Source of the DNA: Oscillatoriales cyanobacterium USR001 | GTDB lineage: Bacteria > Cyanobacteriota > Cyanobacteriia > Cyanobacteriales > Microcoleaceae | Assembly (NCBI GenBank): GCA_001698425.1 | Contig: MBRE01000070.1 | Span: forward strand, 1 to 61,853 | Reading direction: 5' to 3' | DNA: 61,853 nucleotides | Part shown: positions 33,785-43,531 of the stretch, piece by piece | Layout of the letters: each line of letters starts with the position of its first letter | Position numbering within the stretch: position 1 is the first letter of the stretch | Translations under genes and position numbers: made by a program | The notes under the pieces: model-generated | What the model saw: the letters and a program-made list of their open reading frames with translations, nothing else | The model's database searches: none | Told to the model about the DNA's origin: nothing

Positions 33785-35242
33785 ATGGTACAGACCCCTT
33801 CGCGCCGCAGCTACCAAAAAGCGGCCAAATCCTTACAAACTAAACGCCCCGAAACCATCGGCGCAGCCAACATCTCCCTACCGAATACCCCCCTATTCGG
33901 GACAGACGGGATTCGCGGTAAAGTAGGAGAATTATTAACCGCCCCCCTAGCCTTGCAAATTGGTTTTTGGGCCGGCCAAGTGTTACGCGATCGCGCCACC
34001 CAACCTGGCCCCGTCATTCTCGGCCAAGACAGCAGAAACTCCAGCGATATGCTGGCAATGGCCCTCTCCGCAGGCTTAACCGCCGCAGGCTTAGAAGTCT
34101 GGAATTTAGGACTTTGCCCCACACCCTGCGTCGCCTATCTCACCAGCGTTTCCCACGCCATCGGCGGCGTAATGATTTCCGCCTCCCACAACCCCCCAGA
34201 AGACAACGGCATCAAATTTTTTGGTTCCGAAGGCATGAAACTACCTTCAGCCTTACAAGCAGAAATTGAAGCCGGAATTAGAGGTTCAATAAATTCTCCC
34301 ATCGCGATCGCCGCTTGGGGACACCACTACCAAAGACCAGAATTAATCAAAGATTATGCCGCATCACTACACAGTCCCCTATTACCAGAAGTTAACCTAC
34401 AGGGAATGCGAATAGTTTTAGACTTAGCTTGGGGCGCAGCCGCTAATATTGCCCCCGAAGTATTTGTAGAAATGGGTGCAGAAATCATCTCCTTACATAA
34501 CAGTCCCGATGGCGATCGCATCAACGTCAACTGCGGTTCCACCCATCTTAATTGCTTACAAGCAGCAGTTTTAGAACATCAAGCCGACTTAGGATTCGCC
34601 TTTGATGGCGATGCCGATCGAGTTTTAGCCGTCGATTCCCAAGGCCGCCCCATTGACGGCGACTACATTCTTTATCTCTGGGGTCAAGAATTACGCCAAT
34701 CCGAAAAATTACCAGAAAACCTAATTATTTCTACCGTAATGGCCAACCTGGGATTTGAACGCGCTTGGCAACAAACAGGCGGCAAACTAACTAGAACCGC
34801 CGTCGGCGATCAATACGTCCACGCCGAAATGCAGCGCACCGGCTCAATGTTAGGCGGCGAACAATCCGGTCATATTCTCTGCCCCCATTATGGCGTAAGT
34901 GGCGACGGATTACTAACAGCCTTACACCTAGCCTCCTTAGTTCGTAAATCAGGAGAATCCCTAGCCGAATTAGTAAATAAAAGCTTTCAAACCTACCCTC
35001 AACTATTACGAAACGTCCGAGTTGAAGACCGCGAAAAACGCCTGAAATGGCAAGAATGTGATATATTACAAAATGCCATTTCCCTTGCCAGCAACGCAAT
35101 GGGAGAACAAGGGCGAGTATTAGTCCGCGCCTCCGGTACAGAACCCTTAATTCGAGTCATGGTAGAAGCCGCCAGCCAAGAATTAGTCAACCATTGGACA
35201 GAAAACCTTGTTTTAGTAGTCCAGCAACAAATGGCCGTTTAA
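33785..35242 (+). CDS. glmM: Phosphoglucosamine mutase GlmM
   Basis: 485 residues from ATG 33785 (GTG at 33779 would add two); GAGGAG lies about 8 nt upstream. It converts glucosamine-6-phosphate into glucosamine-1-phosphate for UDP-GlcNAc, peptidoglycan and lipid A. Seen: [16 protein letters not shown], the phosphoserine loop [16 protein letters not shown] (Ser about 134), metal loop [12 protein letters not shown], sugar loop GGEQSGH, and phosphate loop [16 protein letters not shown]. It has the four-domain length of the phosphohexomutase family. Typical GlmM proteins are about 450 residues; the extra is a 30-residue basic N-terminus. Confidence 0.94.
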   Translation: MVQTPSRRSYQKAAKSLQTKRPETIGAANISLPNTPLFGTDGIRGKVGELLTAPLALQIGFWAGQVLRDRATQPGPVILGQDSRNSSDMLAMALSAGLTAAGLEVWNLGLCPTPCVAYLTSVSHAIGGVMISASHNPPEDNGIKFFGSEGMKLPSALQAEIEAGIRGSINSPIAIAAWGHHYQRPELIKDYAASLHSPLLPEVNLQGMRIVLDLAWGAAANIAPEVFVEMGAEIISLHNSPDGDRINVNCGSTHLNCLQAAVLEHQADLGFAFDGDADRVLAVDSQGRPIDGDYILYLWGQELRQSEKLPENLIISTVMANLGFERAWQQTGGKLTRTAVGDQYVHAEMQRTGSMLGGEQSGHILCPHYGVSGDGLLTALHLASLVRKSGESLAELVNKSFQTYPQLLRNVRVEDREKRLKWQECDILQNAISLASNAMGEQGRVLVRASGTEPLIRVMVEAASQELVNHWTENLVLVVQQQMAV

Positions 35243-35313
35243 TCTTTAATAATTGCATCCCTCAATCCCTTGAGGGGTGTAAATTATAGCAACCGCCCAC
35301 CATCCAATTAGGA

Positions 35314-35507
35314 CTGTAGGGGCGGGTTCGCCTAAATATAATTGTTCCCAGTTTAAATATCTATAAACCCGCCCCCCCCCACGACTATATTCAAACTTGT
35401 CTTAACCATTTTGGCGACTACTATAACATATAAATTTAATATGGGCGGGGCGGGTTTATGGAATTTGTCGATACTTATTAAATATCTTGGCGAACCCGCC
35501 CCTACAG
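35314..35507. repeat. Inverted-repeat element, 19-bp perfect ends
   Basis: CTGTAGGGGCGGGTTCGCC at 35314-35332 is the exact reverse complement of 35489-35507. Inside, ATAAACCCGCCCC is mirrored by GGGGCGGGTTTAT. At 194 bp without coding capacity it is MITE-like; a shorter relative lies at 28770-28829. No target duplication is evident. Confidence 0.8.
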
Positions 35508-35551
35508 AACTTAATTATGATACAATCACGAATTAAATGGAAATGATATTA

Positions 35552-35602
35552 CAATTACCAATTACCAATTACCAATTACCAATTACCAATTACCAATTAC
35601 CA
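35552..35602. repeat. Heptamer tandem array (AATTACC)n
   Basis: About seven perfect copies of AATTACC lie directly before the glycosyltransferase start codon, leaving about 13 bp for the ribosome binding site, which is not evident. Confidence 0.92.
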
Positions 35603-35615
35603 AAAACGAATATTT

Positions 35616-36593
35616 ATGATGATCTCAGTAGTCATACCAACCTACAACCGGGAAGTACATTTACGAAACACAATAGCCGATGTACTTAAACAAACTTATC
35701 CCGACTTTGAAATCTTAGTAATCGATCAAACACGCAACCACGAAGACGAAACCCAATCCTACTTAGAACAATTAGCAAAAAACCATAAAATTCGCTGGAT
35801 TCGACTGAATTGGGCAAGCTTACCCGGCGCTCGTAACTATGCAGTAAGACGGGCTAATGGCGAGATAATTCTATTTATTGATGACGACGTAGAATTACCA
35901 GAAGACTTTCTCGAAAATCATGCCCGTAACTACAGAGAAAAACCAGAAATAGGCGCAGTAGCAGGACGAGTATTCGATCGCCAAAAACTAGAAGACTACG
36001 GCAGCAATATCACCATAGAATACTTACCGCCAGAAGCAATGGATGCAGGCATAGCCTGGTATTATCTTGACCTAGTACATACCATTAAACCCCAGGAAGT
36101 CCTATCAGCTAGAGGCTGTAATATGTCATTCCGTCGAGAGATTTTCACCGTCCACGCCTTAAGATTTGACGAACGATTTATGGGTAGCGCAGTCAGAGAA
36201 GAATCAGATTTTTGTTTAAGTCTCAGGTCAATTAATTTAAAAATTTGGTACGATCCAGAAGCCTGTTTAACTCACTTAGGAGAAGAGACAGGAGGCTGTC
36301 ACGATATTAGTACAAAATCAATTCAATATCAAGTTACATTCTATCATAATCACTTCTTAATGGGATTTAAAAATTTAACATTTAGTCAAAATCTAAGATT
36401 TTTCTCAAAGTTATTTGATTGTCATGTATTAGGACACCCACCTTGTTATAAAAGTGGTTCTCCCATCAAAATTTTTACTAGATTTTGTTTCTACATTATT
36501 GGATTTATTAGCACTCTAATTACATTAATTTACACTCTTTGGGGTGACGGTCAAATTTATAGTAAGCTAGACAAATTAACAAAAATTAAATAA
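35616..36593 (+). CDS. Glycosyltransferase family 2
   Basis: 325 residues (starts MMISVVIPTYNREVHL; the second ATG is equally possible). GT-A fold: N-terminal VVIPTYNREVHLRNTIADVL, nucleotide-sugar site with LVIDQTRN, metal motif LFIDDDVELPEDF (DDD about 91-93), and a catalytic region with EESDFCLSL. A hydrophobic stretch near the end (FCFYIIGFISTLITLIY, about 290-310) may anchor it in the membrane. It transfers a sugar to a surface polysaccharide or lipid; donor and acceptor are not evident. A GT4 gene follows 44 bp downstream. Confidence 0.9.
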   Translation: MMISVVIPTYNREVHLRNTIADVLKQTYPDFEILVIDQTRNHEDETQSYLEQLAKNHKIRWIRLNWASLPGARNYAVRRANGEIILFIDDDVELPEDFLENHARNYREKPEIGAVAGRVFDRQKLEDYGSNITIEYLPPEAMDAGIAWYYLDLVHTIKPQEVLSARGCNMSFRREIFTVHALRFDERFMGSAVREESDFCLSLRSINLKIWYDPEACLTHLGEETGGCHDISTKSIQYQVTFYHNHFLMGFKNLTFSQNLRFFSKLFDCHVLGHPPCYKSGSPIKIFTRFCFYIIGFISTLITLIYTLWGDGQIYSKLDKLTKIK

Positions 36594-36637
36594 TTTTATC
36601 CCTTAGTGTCTTAGTGTCTTAGTGTTGAAAAATAAAA

Positions 36638-37813
36638 ATGAGAATACTCGTCGTCAGCCACACTTATATCGTCGATATCAACCGTGAAAAACTCAAGATT
36701 TTAGCTAACTTAGCACCCGATATTGAGGTGACAGTTGTAGTCCCGCGACGATGGAAACCGGGAGGAGTACAAAATAAGATAATTAAGACTCAAATTTATA
36801 AATCAGGTACTTTTAGGGTAATTCCTGTATCTAATTTTAGTCAAAATAATCAAGGATTGCTAGTTTTTGGCAAAGATTTAATTAAGTTATTAAAACAATT
36901 TAGACCCCAAATCATCCAAGTTGAACAGGGTTCAAAGTCTCTGGCATATACTGAGTTAATTACACTCAATAAGTTACTAAATTTAAAAGCTAAAAATATA
37001 TTTTTTACTTGGTGGAATTTACCTTATAAATTAAATTTTCCAGTGTCTTTGTTAGAATTTTATAATCTTCAGAACACTGATGGAATTATTGCTGGAAATT
37101 TAGCTGGTGCGGAAATATTACGTCAGCGAGGCTACCAAGGTATAATTAAAGTAATGCCGCAGTTAGGAGTAGATGAAAGTGTATTTCTCCCGACTGCTAA
37201 AAATTCTGAATTGTTAAATTTATTGGGAATTAAATCTACAGATTTTGTGGTAGGATTTGTGGGTAGATTTGTTGAAGAAAAGGGTTTGTTGACGTTAGCT
37301 AAGGCATTAGCTGAGTTAAAAGGACGGGATTGTAAATGGCTTTTAGTAGGTCGGGGAGAGTTGCGATCGCAAATCGTAGAATTAGCAACAGCATCGGGAA
37401 TAAACGATCGATTAATCTGGGTGGAAAGCGTCCCCCATGAAGAAGTTTACAAGTATATTAACTTAATGAATGTGTTAGTATTACCTTCGGAGACAAGTTA
37501 TAAGTTTAAAACTTTAACGGCTATCGGTTGGAAAGAACAATTTGGTCATGTTTTAATTGAAGCGATGGCTTGTAAAGTTCCTGTAATTGCTTCCGACTGT
37601 GGGGAAATTCCTCATGTAATTGGCGATGCGGGGTTAGTTTTTCCAGAGGGGAATATTGAGGCGTTGCGAGATTGTTTGATGCAATTAATGGAAAGCGCGG
37701 AATTAGCGGCAGATTTGGGGAAAAGGGGTTATAATCGGGTGATGGTTGATTATACTAATACAGCTTTGGCTAGACAGTTGTTAGATTTTTATCAAGAGTT
37801 ATTAGAATGTTAA
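36638..37813 (+). CDS. Glycosyltransferase family 4
   Basis: 391 residues, GT-B fold. The N-terminal domain begins MRILVVSHTYIVDINREKL. The C-terminal donor-binding domain has VGFVGRFVEEKGLLTLAKAL, WLLVGRGELRSQI and the E-x7-E signature FGHVLIEAMACKVPVIASDC with GEIPHVIGDAGLVFPEGN. It is most likely part of exopolysaccharide or glycolipid synthesis together with the GT2 before it. The 44-bp spacer contains the short direct repeat CTTAGTGT, three times. Confidence 0.9.
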   Translation: MRILVVSHTYIVDINREKLKILANLAPDIEVTVVVPRRWKPGGVQNKIIKTQIYKSGTFRVIPVSNFSQNNQGLLVFGKDLIKLLKQFRPQIIQVEQGSKSLAYTELITLNKLLNLKAKNIFFTWWNLPYKLNFPVSLLEFYNLQNTDGIIAGNLAGAEILRQRGYQGIIKVMPQLGVDESVFLPTAKNSELLNLLGIKSTDFVVGFVGRFVEEKGLLTLAKALAELKGRDCKWLLVGRGELRSQIVELATASGINDRLIWVESVPHEEVYKYINLMNVLVLPSETSYKFKTLTAIGWKEQFGHVLIEAMACKVPVIASDCGEIPHVIGDAGLVFPEGNIEALRDCLMQLMESAELAADLGKRGYNRVMVDYTNTALARQLLDFYQELLEC

Positions 37814-37855
37814 AAATTTTAGGCGATCGAATATTTTAGAATATTTTAGTTTTAA

Positions 37856-37876
37856 GGCAGGAGTAAAACCCCTGCC
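37856..37876. terminator. Stem-loop between convergent genes
   Basis: GGCAGG and CCTGCC enclose a 9-nt loop about 43 bp behind the GT4 stop, between two convergent genes. There is no T-run, so termination is only possible. Confidence 0.3.
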
Positions 37877-37923
37877 AGACACTGAAATTGTCACCAATCG
37901 GTAATGCCGCCTGCAAAAAATTA

Positions 37924-38514
37924 TTAGTATTTTTTGGGAATTACCTTACTAGGTCGAGGAATTTCCACCACAGGCTCATTTACAGTCAACATCACATCAT
38001 TAGGATTCACAATATTAACCACTGGTTCATTCAAAGCCAACATCAAGCCTTCATTAGATGGAGCAATTGGAGAATTTGCCAACTGTGGAGTCAATGATTG
38101 TTCGCCGGGAATTATAGTTGAAATTACCGCGACAAAGATCGCCGCGATCGCACTTCCTCCCCAAATCAAATTCTGATTTCTTCTGCGATCGACTCGTTGG
38201 AAAACTTGATTTGCTAACAATGAAGCTGGTTGCTGTGTCAGCGGTACAGGCATACCTTGTAAGCCATTACGCAAAGAAAGCAGCCTATTATACAAACCTC
38301 GAACCCCTGGATCGGAAGACAATAACTCTTCAACTTCACGGCGCTCAGCCGCCGTTACTTCACCATCTAAATAAGCACTCAGTAACTCAAATCGATCTCG
38401 CATCATGGTATTCATAGCACCCTGCCGCTGATAGTTAGAATCTGAATTCCCAGCGAGTGAATCCCGGAGGAAATGCGGTTTGTAATTTTTCTCGGACTCA
38501 GAATTATAATTCAT
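37924..38514 (-). CDS. Putative anti-sigma factor, membrane-anchored
   Basis: 196 residues from ATG 38514 (MNYNSESEKNYKPHF; AGGTGG 9 nt upstream); the frame is open 11 codons further. Residues about 45-90 form a helical anti-sigma region (FELLSAYLDGEVTAAERREV, EELLSSDPGVRGLYNRLL). The zinc-binding HxxxCxxC is absent, so it is a zinc-less type. A membrane helix lies at about 128-147 (IWGGSAIAAIFVAVISTIIP), and the C-terminus would be periplasmic. It stands directly behind the ECF sigma gene, the usual order for a sigma factor and its membrane inhibitor. Confidence 0.82.
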   Translation of the reverse strand: MNYNSESEKNYKPHFLRDSLAGNSDSNYQRQGAMNTMMRDRFELLSAYLDGEVTAAERREVEELLSSDPGVRGLYNRLLSLRNGLQGMPVPLTQQPASLLANQVFQRVDRRRNQNLIWGGSAIAAIFVAVISTIIPGEQSLTPQLANSPIAPSNEGLMLALNEPVVNIVNPNDVMLTVNEPVVEIPRPSKVIPKKY

Positions 38515-38654
38515 GGTAATACCACCTAATCGCATTGCGGAACTCACCTGCTAGAAATCAGTAAAAGATCCTTTAATAATCATCATAAAAGACCTTGGCA
38601 AGTTAAAGGAAAACTTTGCCAAAACCTCAAATTACGCCTTAAAAAGTTCAACTA

Positions 38655-39311
38655 TTAACTATTTAGATACTTTTGTAGTTGTTGCTGAAGTCTAAGGCGA
38701 GCGCGAGCAATTCTTGACTTAACCGTTCCCAGGGAAACACCTGTAATTTCAGCTATTTCCTCATAAGCCAATCCTTCGATTTCTCTGAGAATAATAGTAG
38801 TACGAAATGCTTCCGGTAAATCGGCGATCGCGGCGTTTAACTGATCGTAAAACTCTCTAGTTGTCAAATCTTCTTCTGGACCTGGAGAGTCCGCTGCAAT
38901 TTCCCAATCCACCGCCCCATCTTCTAGGAGATAGGGAGCATCCAAAGACAATGGTGGGCGCGATCGTTTGCGTTTTCGCAACTCATCATAAAACAAGTTG
39001 GTAGCAATGCGACTAAGCCAACCTCGGAATTTTGCCGGCTCTTGCAAGCGCTGAATATTCCGGTAAACTCGAATCCAAACCTCTTGAGCCAAATCTGCCC
39101 GATCTTGCCAATCAGGAGCCAAGTGGTATAAAACTCGATCGACGTGAGCTTGATAGCGGCCAAGGAGTTCAGAAAACGCCGCGCGATCGGGACGCAAACC
39201 TTCTTGGCAACGCAATACCAAATCATTGTTAGAAAGTTTTTCGACTGGCAATTGCACTTGAGGAACGGTCGCCTCAACCGTAGACCAGGGAACAGAAAGA
39301 AAATGACTCAT
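38655..39311 (-). CDS. ECF-type RNA polymerase sigma factor (SigG-like)
   Basis: 218 residues. Region 2 has FSELLGRYQAHVDRVLYHL, DRADLAQEVWIRVYRNIQRL and FRGWLSRIATNLFYDELRKR. Region 4 has LPEAFRTTIILREIEGLAYE and EIAEITGVSLGTVKSRIARA (helix-turn-helix). It lacks region 1 and the long region 3, as in group 4 factors. The N-terminal extension of about 30 residues is cyanobacterial. Together with the anti-sigma gene 140 bp downstream it should control an envelope stress response; equivalence to SigG is likely but not certain. Confidence 0.9.
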   Translation of the reverse strand: MSHFLSVPWSTVEATVPQVQLPVEKLSNNDLVLRCQEGLRPDRAAFSELLGRYQAHVDRVLYHLAPDWQDRADLAQEVWIRVYRNIQRLQEPAKFRGWLSRIATNLFYDELRKRKRSRPPLSLDAPYLLEDGAVDWEIAADSPGPEEDLTTREFYDQLNAAIADLPEAFRTTIILREIEGLAYEEIAEITGVSLGTVKSRIARARLRLQQQLQKYLNS

Positions 39312-39394
39312 GGGCGGAATTTGCTTTTGACACTTTCCACCTCCAATGACGTAGAGCTAAATATATGAGTTCCCAATCTGGGAAATCTCAACAC

Positions 39395-39880
39395 TTAACA
39401 ATTAACTTCGCACGCTCCTATACTAACCCAACTACTAGAACCGTCAACAGAAAATTCTTTTTTCCAGATTGGGGCATTGTGTTTTAAGGTATCGATCGCG
39501 TACTGACAAGCTAAAAAAGCTTCTAAACGGTGAGGAGATCCCACAGCCACCAATACACTAATTTTCCCAATTTCCAATCGCCCCACGCGATGGTGAATTA
39601 TTACTCGATTTACCTCTGGCCACTGACGGCGGATTTCAGCAGCAATTTGCTGGAATACTCTTACCGCCATTGGTTCATAGGCTTGATATTCTAGGGCAAC
39701 TACGGGTTTGCCATCCGTTTGATTGCGTACCATTCCGCTAAAAACCACCACAGCCCCATTAGCTGCATCATCAGCCAAAGCATATACTTCTTCTACTGAC
39801 AAGGGGGCAAAAGTAATAGCAAAACTGTCATTAGGATGGTGGGCAGATAGAGTATTGAGGGAAAAGGTGACAGTATTCAT
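39395..39880 (-). CDS. moaE: Molybdopterin synthase catalytic subunit MoaE
   Basis: 161 residues. It joins with MoaD to put two sulfurs into precursor Z, giving molybdopterin. Seen: VVVFSGMVRNQTDGKPVVAL, LEYQAYEPMA, IIHHRVGRLEIGKISVLVAV, AFLACQYAIDTLKHNAPIWK with the catalytic Lys in PIWKKE. Length is normal. No other molybdenum cofactor gene is near, so it is separated from its pathway here. Confidence 0.95.
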   Translation of the reverse strand: MNTVTFSLNTLSAHHPNDSFAITFAPLSVEEVYALADDAANGAVVVFSGMVRNQTDGKPVVALEYQAYEPMAVRVFQQIAAEIRRQWPEVNRVIIHHRVGRLEIGKISVLVAVGSPHRLEAFLACQYAIDTLKHNAPIWKKEFSVDGSSSWVSIGACEVNC

Positions 39881-40057
39881 GGGAGAGCAAAAATCTACAG
39901 AACTTACGCACAGCTAAGGTAATTCTGTCATTGGGAGTGCAGCACTGCAATTATTATATCAATCATAGACGTGGTAGTTGGAGCGAACCCAGTAGAATAC
40001 CGGTTTCATCCAAAAATATAGCGACACATTGCTGTCCGACTCACCCAATTTCCGGTT

Positions 40058-41683
40058 TTAGCTGTCTAATTCAAATAAGGCTATGTTCTCTGCTTTTACC
40101 ATAGCGATCGCGTCTTTATTCTCATTCTCCAAAACAATCCTACCATCAAGGCAAGTTATCAACGTTTCCCACTGAATTTCACTTAATTTGCCAATTAGTG
40201 AAATTTCTGGGCCTTCAGAAACATCTAATTCTTCTTCCATCATTAGATTCATAGCCACGCTAGATAAAACTAGATTGGCATCTTCATCGGCAATATTGCT
40301 AGTATCTATCAGTAAAGTCATCTCACTTTTATCTGGGTACTCCATAGTAGCTTTGATCGCACTTGCTAAATCCTCCGCGATTAACTCTTCAGATAATCTC
40401 CAATCTGGGAATATAATTAAATTGATATCTCTTAATCCGAGATCGTTACTAATAGCCTCAACTATTCGATTTTGAGGCACTCCATCATCTGCCCATGCGT
40501 AGTCTTTGTTAAAATTATCAATCCACTCTTGTAACAATTTGCTGTAGTCTTCATCAGTGACGGGCAATTTTTTCCCAGGACATATTTTGGGGATTAATTC
40601 AGTTTGTACAAATAACTTTAATTGCGGATGCCAGCCGTATCGCTCTACCGTATATAAGATTGAGCGAACTGCCTTAAAATACTCTTCTGTTCTTTGTAAA
40701 ATAAAGCCATTTACATAGCCTAAATAGTAATTAAAATCAATTACAATTGGTTGATGAAAATCTCGACGGGCTTCCGAGAAACTTTTGGTGAAAGCAGTGT
40801 AAATACATTCAATTAAGTGTTCCACTGGTACATCTGTCATCTCTAAAATTTGTTCAGATGACATTCCCCAATACTCAAAATCATGGGCAATAGAGCCGTA
40901 AGCAGATGTTGATTTTGATAATAACTGAATCATTGGTAATGGTTTAGCCCAGTCTGTAAGTGCAATTTGGGTTATCCCACTTGAACAGCCAATAAAAAGG
41001 TGACAATATTTAGTTAATTCAGCAGTCTCCCTAAGACTAAGCTTGCTACCATCAATAATGCCGGGATTGCCTTGAGGAATTGGGAAATTTGAGGAAAGAA
41101 TTACTTGGCAATCTGGGAGCCGAGAAATTATCCCTTGAGCCACATATAAAGCATAGTTCGGCGTAACAAAAGACTGACCGCTTTTCGATGCACATTCAAA
41201 CAAAATTACTTGACTATATTGCTGTAAATTATGCTTTTCGGCAAAAGTTTTGACTTTTTCAACTTCATTGCTTCGCAGTCGTAAAATATTCTGTATCGGT
41301 ACAGTTATCGGTTTTGGATAAGCTCGAAAAATAGATGGTCGAACAGTACCATCATAATTTTGAAAGTTATTAGGATAAATTTGAGTTAAAAATATTTCAT
41401 CGAATTCCCCTCGCCAGAAACGAGCTTTTGCTTCGTTTTCAAAATCATACCAAGCTGCTGCCATATCCGCCCAACCAGCTAAAGAAATTTCCCAAATTTC
41501 ATCAACAAATGGATTTTCTTCAATCGTCCCTTTACAAATAGATGAAATTGCCCAAGTCAGATGACAATTGGGATAATCCTGCTTAATTTGTCGAGCCAAT
41601 ATGGTTGTATAAAGACAATCACCGTTGGAGCCAAGTTGACCAAGTAGAATTCGTTTACCGTAATTAATCATGGAATTTTTCAT
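40058..41683 (-). CDS. GT9-like (heptosyltransferase-type) protein with extra C-terminal domain
   Basis: 541 residues. The first about 290 have a GT-B/GT9-like pattern: RILLGQLGSNGDCLYTTILA, QDYPNCHLTWAISSICKGTI, VDEIWEIS, and the donor domain with LSLRETAELTKYCHLFIGCS and TQIALTDWAKP. The rest (about 300-541) is not recognised; it includes a region DINLIIFPDWRLSEELIAED and a Rossmann-like EMTLLIDTSNIADEDANLVL. It is probably a glycosyltransferase for surface glycans. The double methyltransferase gene upstream ends 25 bp before its start, so they look like an operon. Confidence 0.7.
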   Translation of the reverse strand: MKNSMINYGKRILLGQLGSNGDCLYTTILARQIKQDYPNCHLTWAISSICKGTIEENPFVDEIWEISLAGWADMAAAWYDFENEAKARFWRGEFDEIFLTQIYPNNFQNYDGTVRPSIFRAYPKPITVPIQNILRLRSNEVEKVKTFAEKHNLQQYSQVILFECASKSGQSFVTPNYALYVAQGIISRLPDCQVILSSNFPIPQGNPGIIDGSKLSLRETAELTKYCHLFIGCSSGITQIALTDWAKPLPMIQLLSKSTSAYGSIAHDFEYWGMSSEQILEMTDVPVEHLIECIYTAFTKSFSEARRDFHQPIVIDFNYYLGYVNGFILQRTEEYFKAVRSILYTVERYGWHPQLKLFVQTELIPKICPGKKLPVTDEDYSKLLQEWIDNFNKDYAWADDGVPQNRIVEAISNDLGLRDINLIIFPDWRLSEELIAEDLASAIKATMEYPDKSEMTLLIDTSNIADEDANLVLSSVAMNLMMEEELDVSEGPEISLIGKLSEIQWETLITCLDGRIVLENENKDAIAMVKAENIALFELDS

Positions 41684-41707
41684 CAGTATTATCGAAAAAC
41701 AGTAGTT

Positions 41708-43453
41708 TTATAGAGACTGATTTTTCTGAAAAACCAGCATTCCAAAGGTATAGCTGATATTAGCTCCCGGAGAGAAGTAACCAGGCTTGATAACAGCCTC
41801 TCCCAAAGACCAATCCACAGGCTCAACTAGATTTAAACCAGAATTTTTACATTCTTCTATCAAGTTTTTAGCATCATTTTCATCCAAGGGATTCCAAAGT
41901 CTATCGTAAAGTTTAAAATCTGGCTTGATTTTTGGTGTCCAATAATCAAAAGTTACATACAATTTGCCATTTTCTATCAGAAGTCGAGAAACTTCTGTAG
42001 CAAATTTTTGGAAATCTACTTCATGTTCTATAACAGAAAGACAAGTTATATTCGTGAAGTAATTATCGGGAAGTTTAGTATCCATGAGATCGCCAATCAT
42101 ATATTTAACTTCTTCCAGAGGTACATCAGGAGCTTGAAGGTCAATTCCATATTTTTCACCTTGAACATTTTTCAAAACCGCATTCTTTAAAATATAAGAG
42201 TCGGAACTTCCCATGTCTAAAAGATTACCATCTGATAAATCAAAGATGATGTGAGCGATATCCCAGTCTTTACAGACAAGATTATGGGAAACATAGCCGT
42301 TTCTATGTAGATAATCGGTGCATTTATAGACTTCATCTCGAAATTTCAAGAATTTACATACAGAGGGTTTGGTGGATGTGGCTATCTCTGATTTATTAGC
42401 AAGATTAGCGCTCCCGCGAGGTTTTCGATTTTTGTTATTTTTAATTTGAGTTTTGCCATTGCTCAAATATTCATTATTGGTGCTTATGTAGTTTCGCAGG
42501 CGATTTACTACGGGCAGATTTTCTAGCCCTTGTTTTACCAGTTCGGGAATTTGAGCTAAACTTTCAATAATATTATCGGCAAAGTTATAATTTATGTCAT
42601 TGCCATAATTTAGAGTAAGATACTCCAGCATCTCTAGGGCATAATCAGTATAGTCCATGACATCAGCTATACAAGCCAGCTTCAAAATTCGATCAGGTGT
42701 CTGTAAATGTGTATTCAAGTTAGGACGCATCAAGTCACGAAGATAAAAAGCATCAGCCCATACTAATGAACCAGGACGATTTGGGGAAGTAATGGGTGAA
42801 GTTGTACGAACTGCACGTCCCGTACTAACAATTAAATCAAACAATGTAAAATTTTGGTTTCTGAGATAAATATCTAGATCGCCAAATAGAGGTTGATTGA
42901 CGTATATATCAGTAAACTCAACTTCACTATAAACAGCAAGAATACTCCGGCTTAAAATTTCAGAAGCTCCTTCTAAAACTGAAAGTTCTCCACCCTGAAC
43001 ATCAAGGTGAATGAAGTCAATTTCTTTGATGTTTTCCGAATTGCAAAAAGTATCTAAAGTTGTTGTTTCAATTTCTACAGAACGCTCTAACTCAATCAGA
43101 TTTATATATCCATTAAACCGCTGCATATATGATTCATTGGGTGGATACAAAGAGCTACATCCGGGATATTTAGTTACATAAAGGGTTTGTTTGCCGACAC
43201 TATTCCAAAGACCTAATGGAATGTGATACTCAGTCCAATTAACTTGTCGAGCTTTAATCTCTGCGTTAGCTAAATTACAAGCTTCTTCGTCAGCATCAAA
43301 TCCCAAGATAGTTAAGTTAGGTGCAAACATATACCAGCCTCTACTACCATAGTCATCTTCATTGACTATTTTGCGTGAGCCAACAATACATATTGTTATG
43401 TGAATTTTATCTAAATGACCGCTTTGCTTTAAGCTCGATAGGAAAAACGACAT
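41708..43453 (-). CDS. FkbM-type plus class I SAM methyltransferase double protein
   Basis: 581 residues with two methyltransferase domains. Residues about 20-235 are FkbM-like: LTILGFDADEEACNLANAEI, CSSLYPPN, ETTTLDTFCNSENIKEIDFI, HLDVQGGELSVLEGA. About 240-345 are a helical linker. About 360-575 are a class I methyltransferase: NLLDMGSSDSYILKNAVLKN (motif I), YGIDLQAPDV, YMIGDLMDTKLPDNYF and CLSVIEHEVDFQKFATEVSR. Both appear intact. It likely methylates sugars of a surface glycan made by the GT9-like partner behind it. No signal peptide is present. Confidence 0.83.
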   Translation of the reverse strand: MSFFLSSLKQSGHLDKIHITICIVGSRKIVNEDDYGSRGWYMFAPNLTILGFDADEEACNLANAEIKARQVNWTEYHIPLGLWNSVGKQTLYVTKYPGCSSLYPPNESYMQRFNGYINLIELERSVEIETTTLDTFCNSENIKEIDFIHLDVQGGELSVLEGASEILSRSILAVYSEVEFTDIYVNQPLFGDLDIYLRNQNFTLFDLIVSTGRAVRTTSPITSPNRPGSLVWADAFYLRDLMRPNLNTHLQTPDRILKLACIADVMDYTDYALEMLEYLTLNYGNDINYNFADNIIESLAQIPELVKQGLENLPVVNRLRNYISTNNEYLSNGKTQIKNNKNRKPRGSANLANKSEIATSTKPSVCKFLKFRDEVYKCTDYLHRNGYVSHNLVCKDWDIAHIIFDLSDGNLLDMGSSDSYILKNAVLKNVQGEKYGIDLQAPDVPLEEVKYMIGDLMDTKLPDNYFTNITCLSVIEHEVDFQKFATEVSRLLIENGKLYVTFDYWTPKIKPDFKLYDRLWNPLDENDAKNLIEECKNSGLNLVEPVDWSLGEAVIKPGYFSPGANISYTFGMLVFQKNQSL

Positions 43454-43531
43454 ATTTTAAGCCTTTTAATTTAATTAATATTGAACCTGAATTTAACTTT
43501 TTAAACTGTCTCTCAGTAATTTTTCGTTCTT

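Larger units (their letters stand above)
35243..35615. other. 373-bp intergenic stretch of repeats
   Basis: It holds the GC-rich inverted repeat at 35314-35507 and the AATTACC heptamer array at 35552-35602. No gene is seen. Confidence 0.8.

Noticed and set aside
33811..35190. Several 60-100 codon frames overlapping glmM
   Set aside because: They are shadows of the well-supported glmM gene in GC-richer DNA, with Arg-rich composition.
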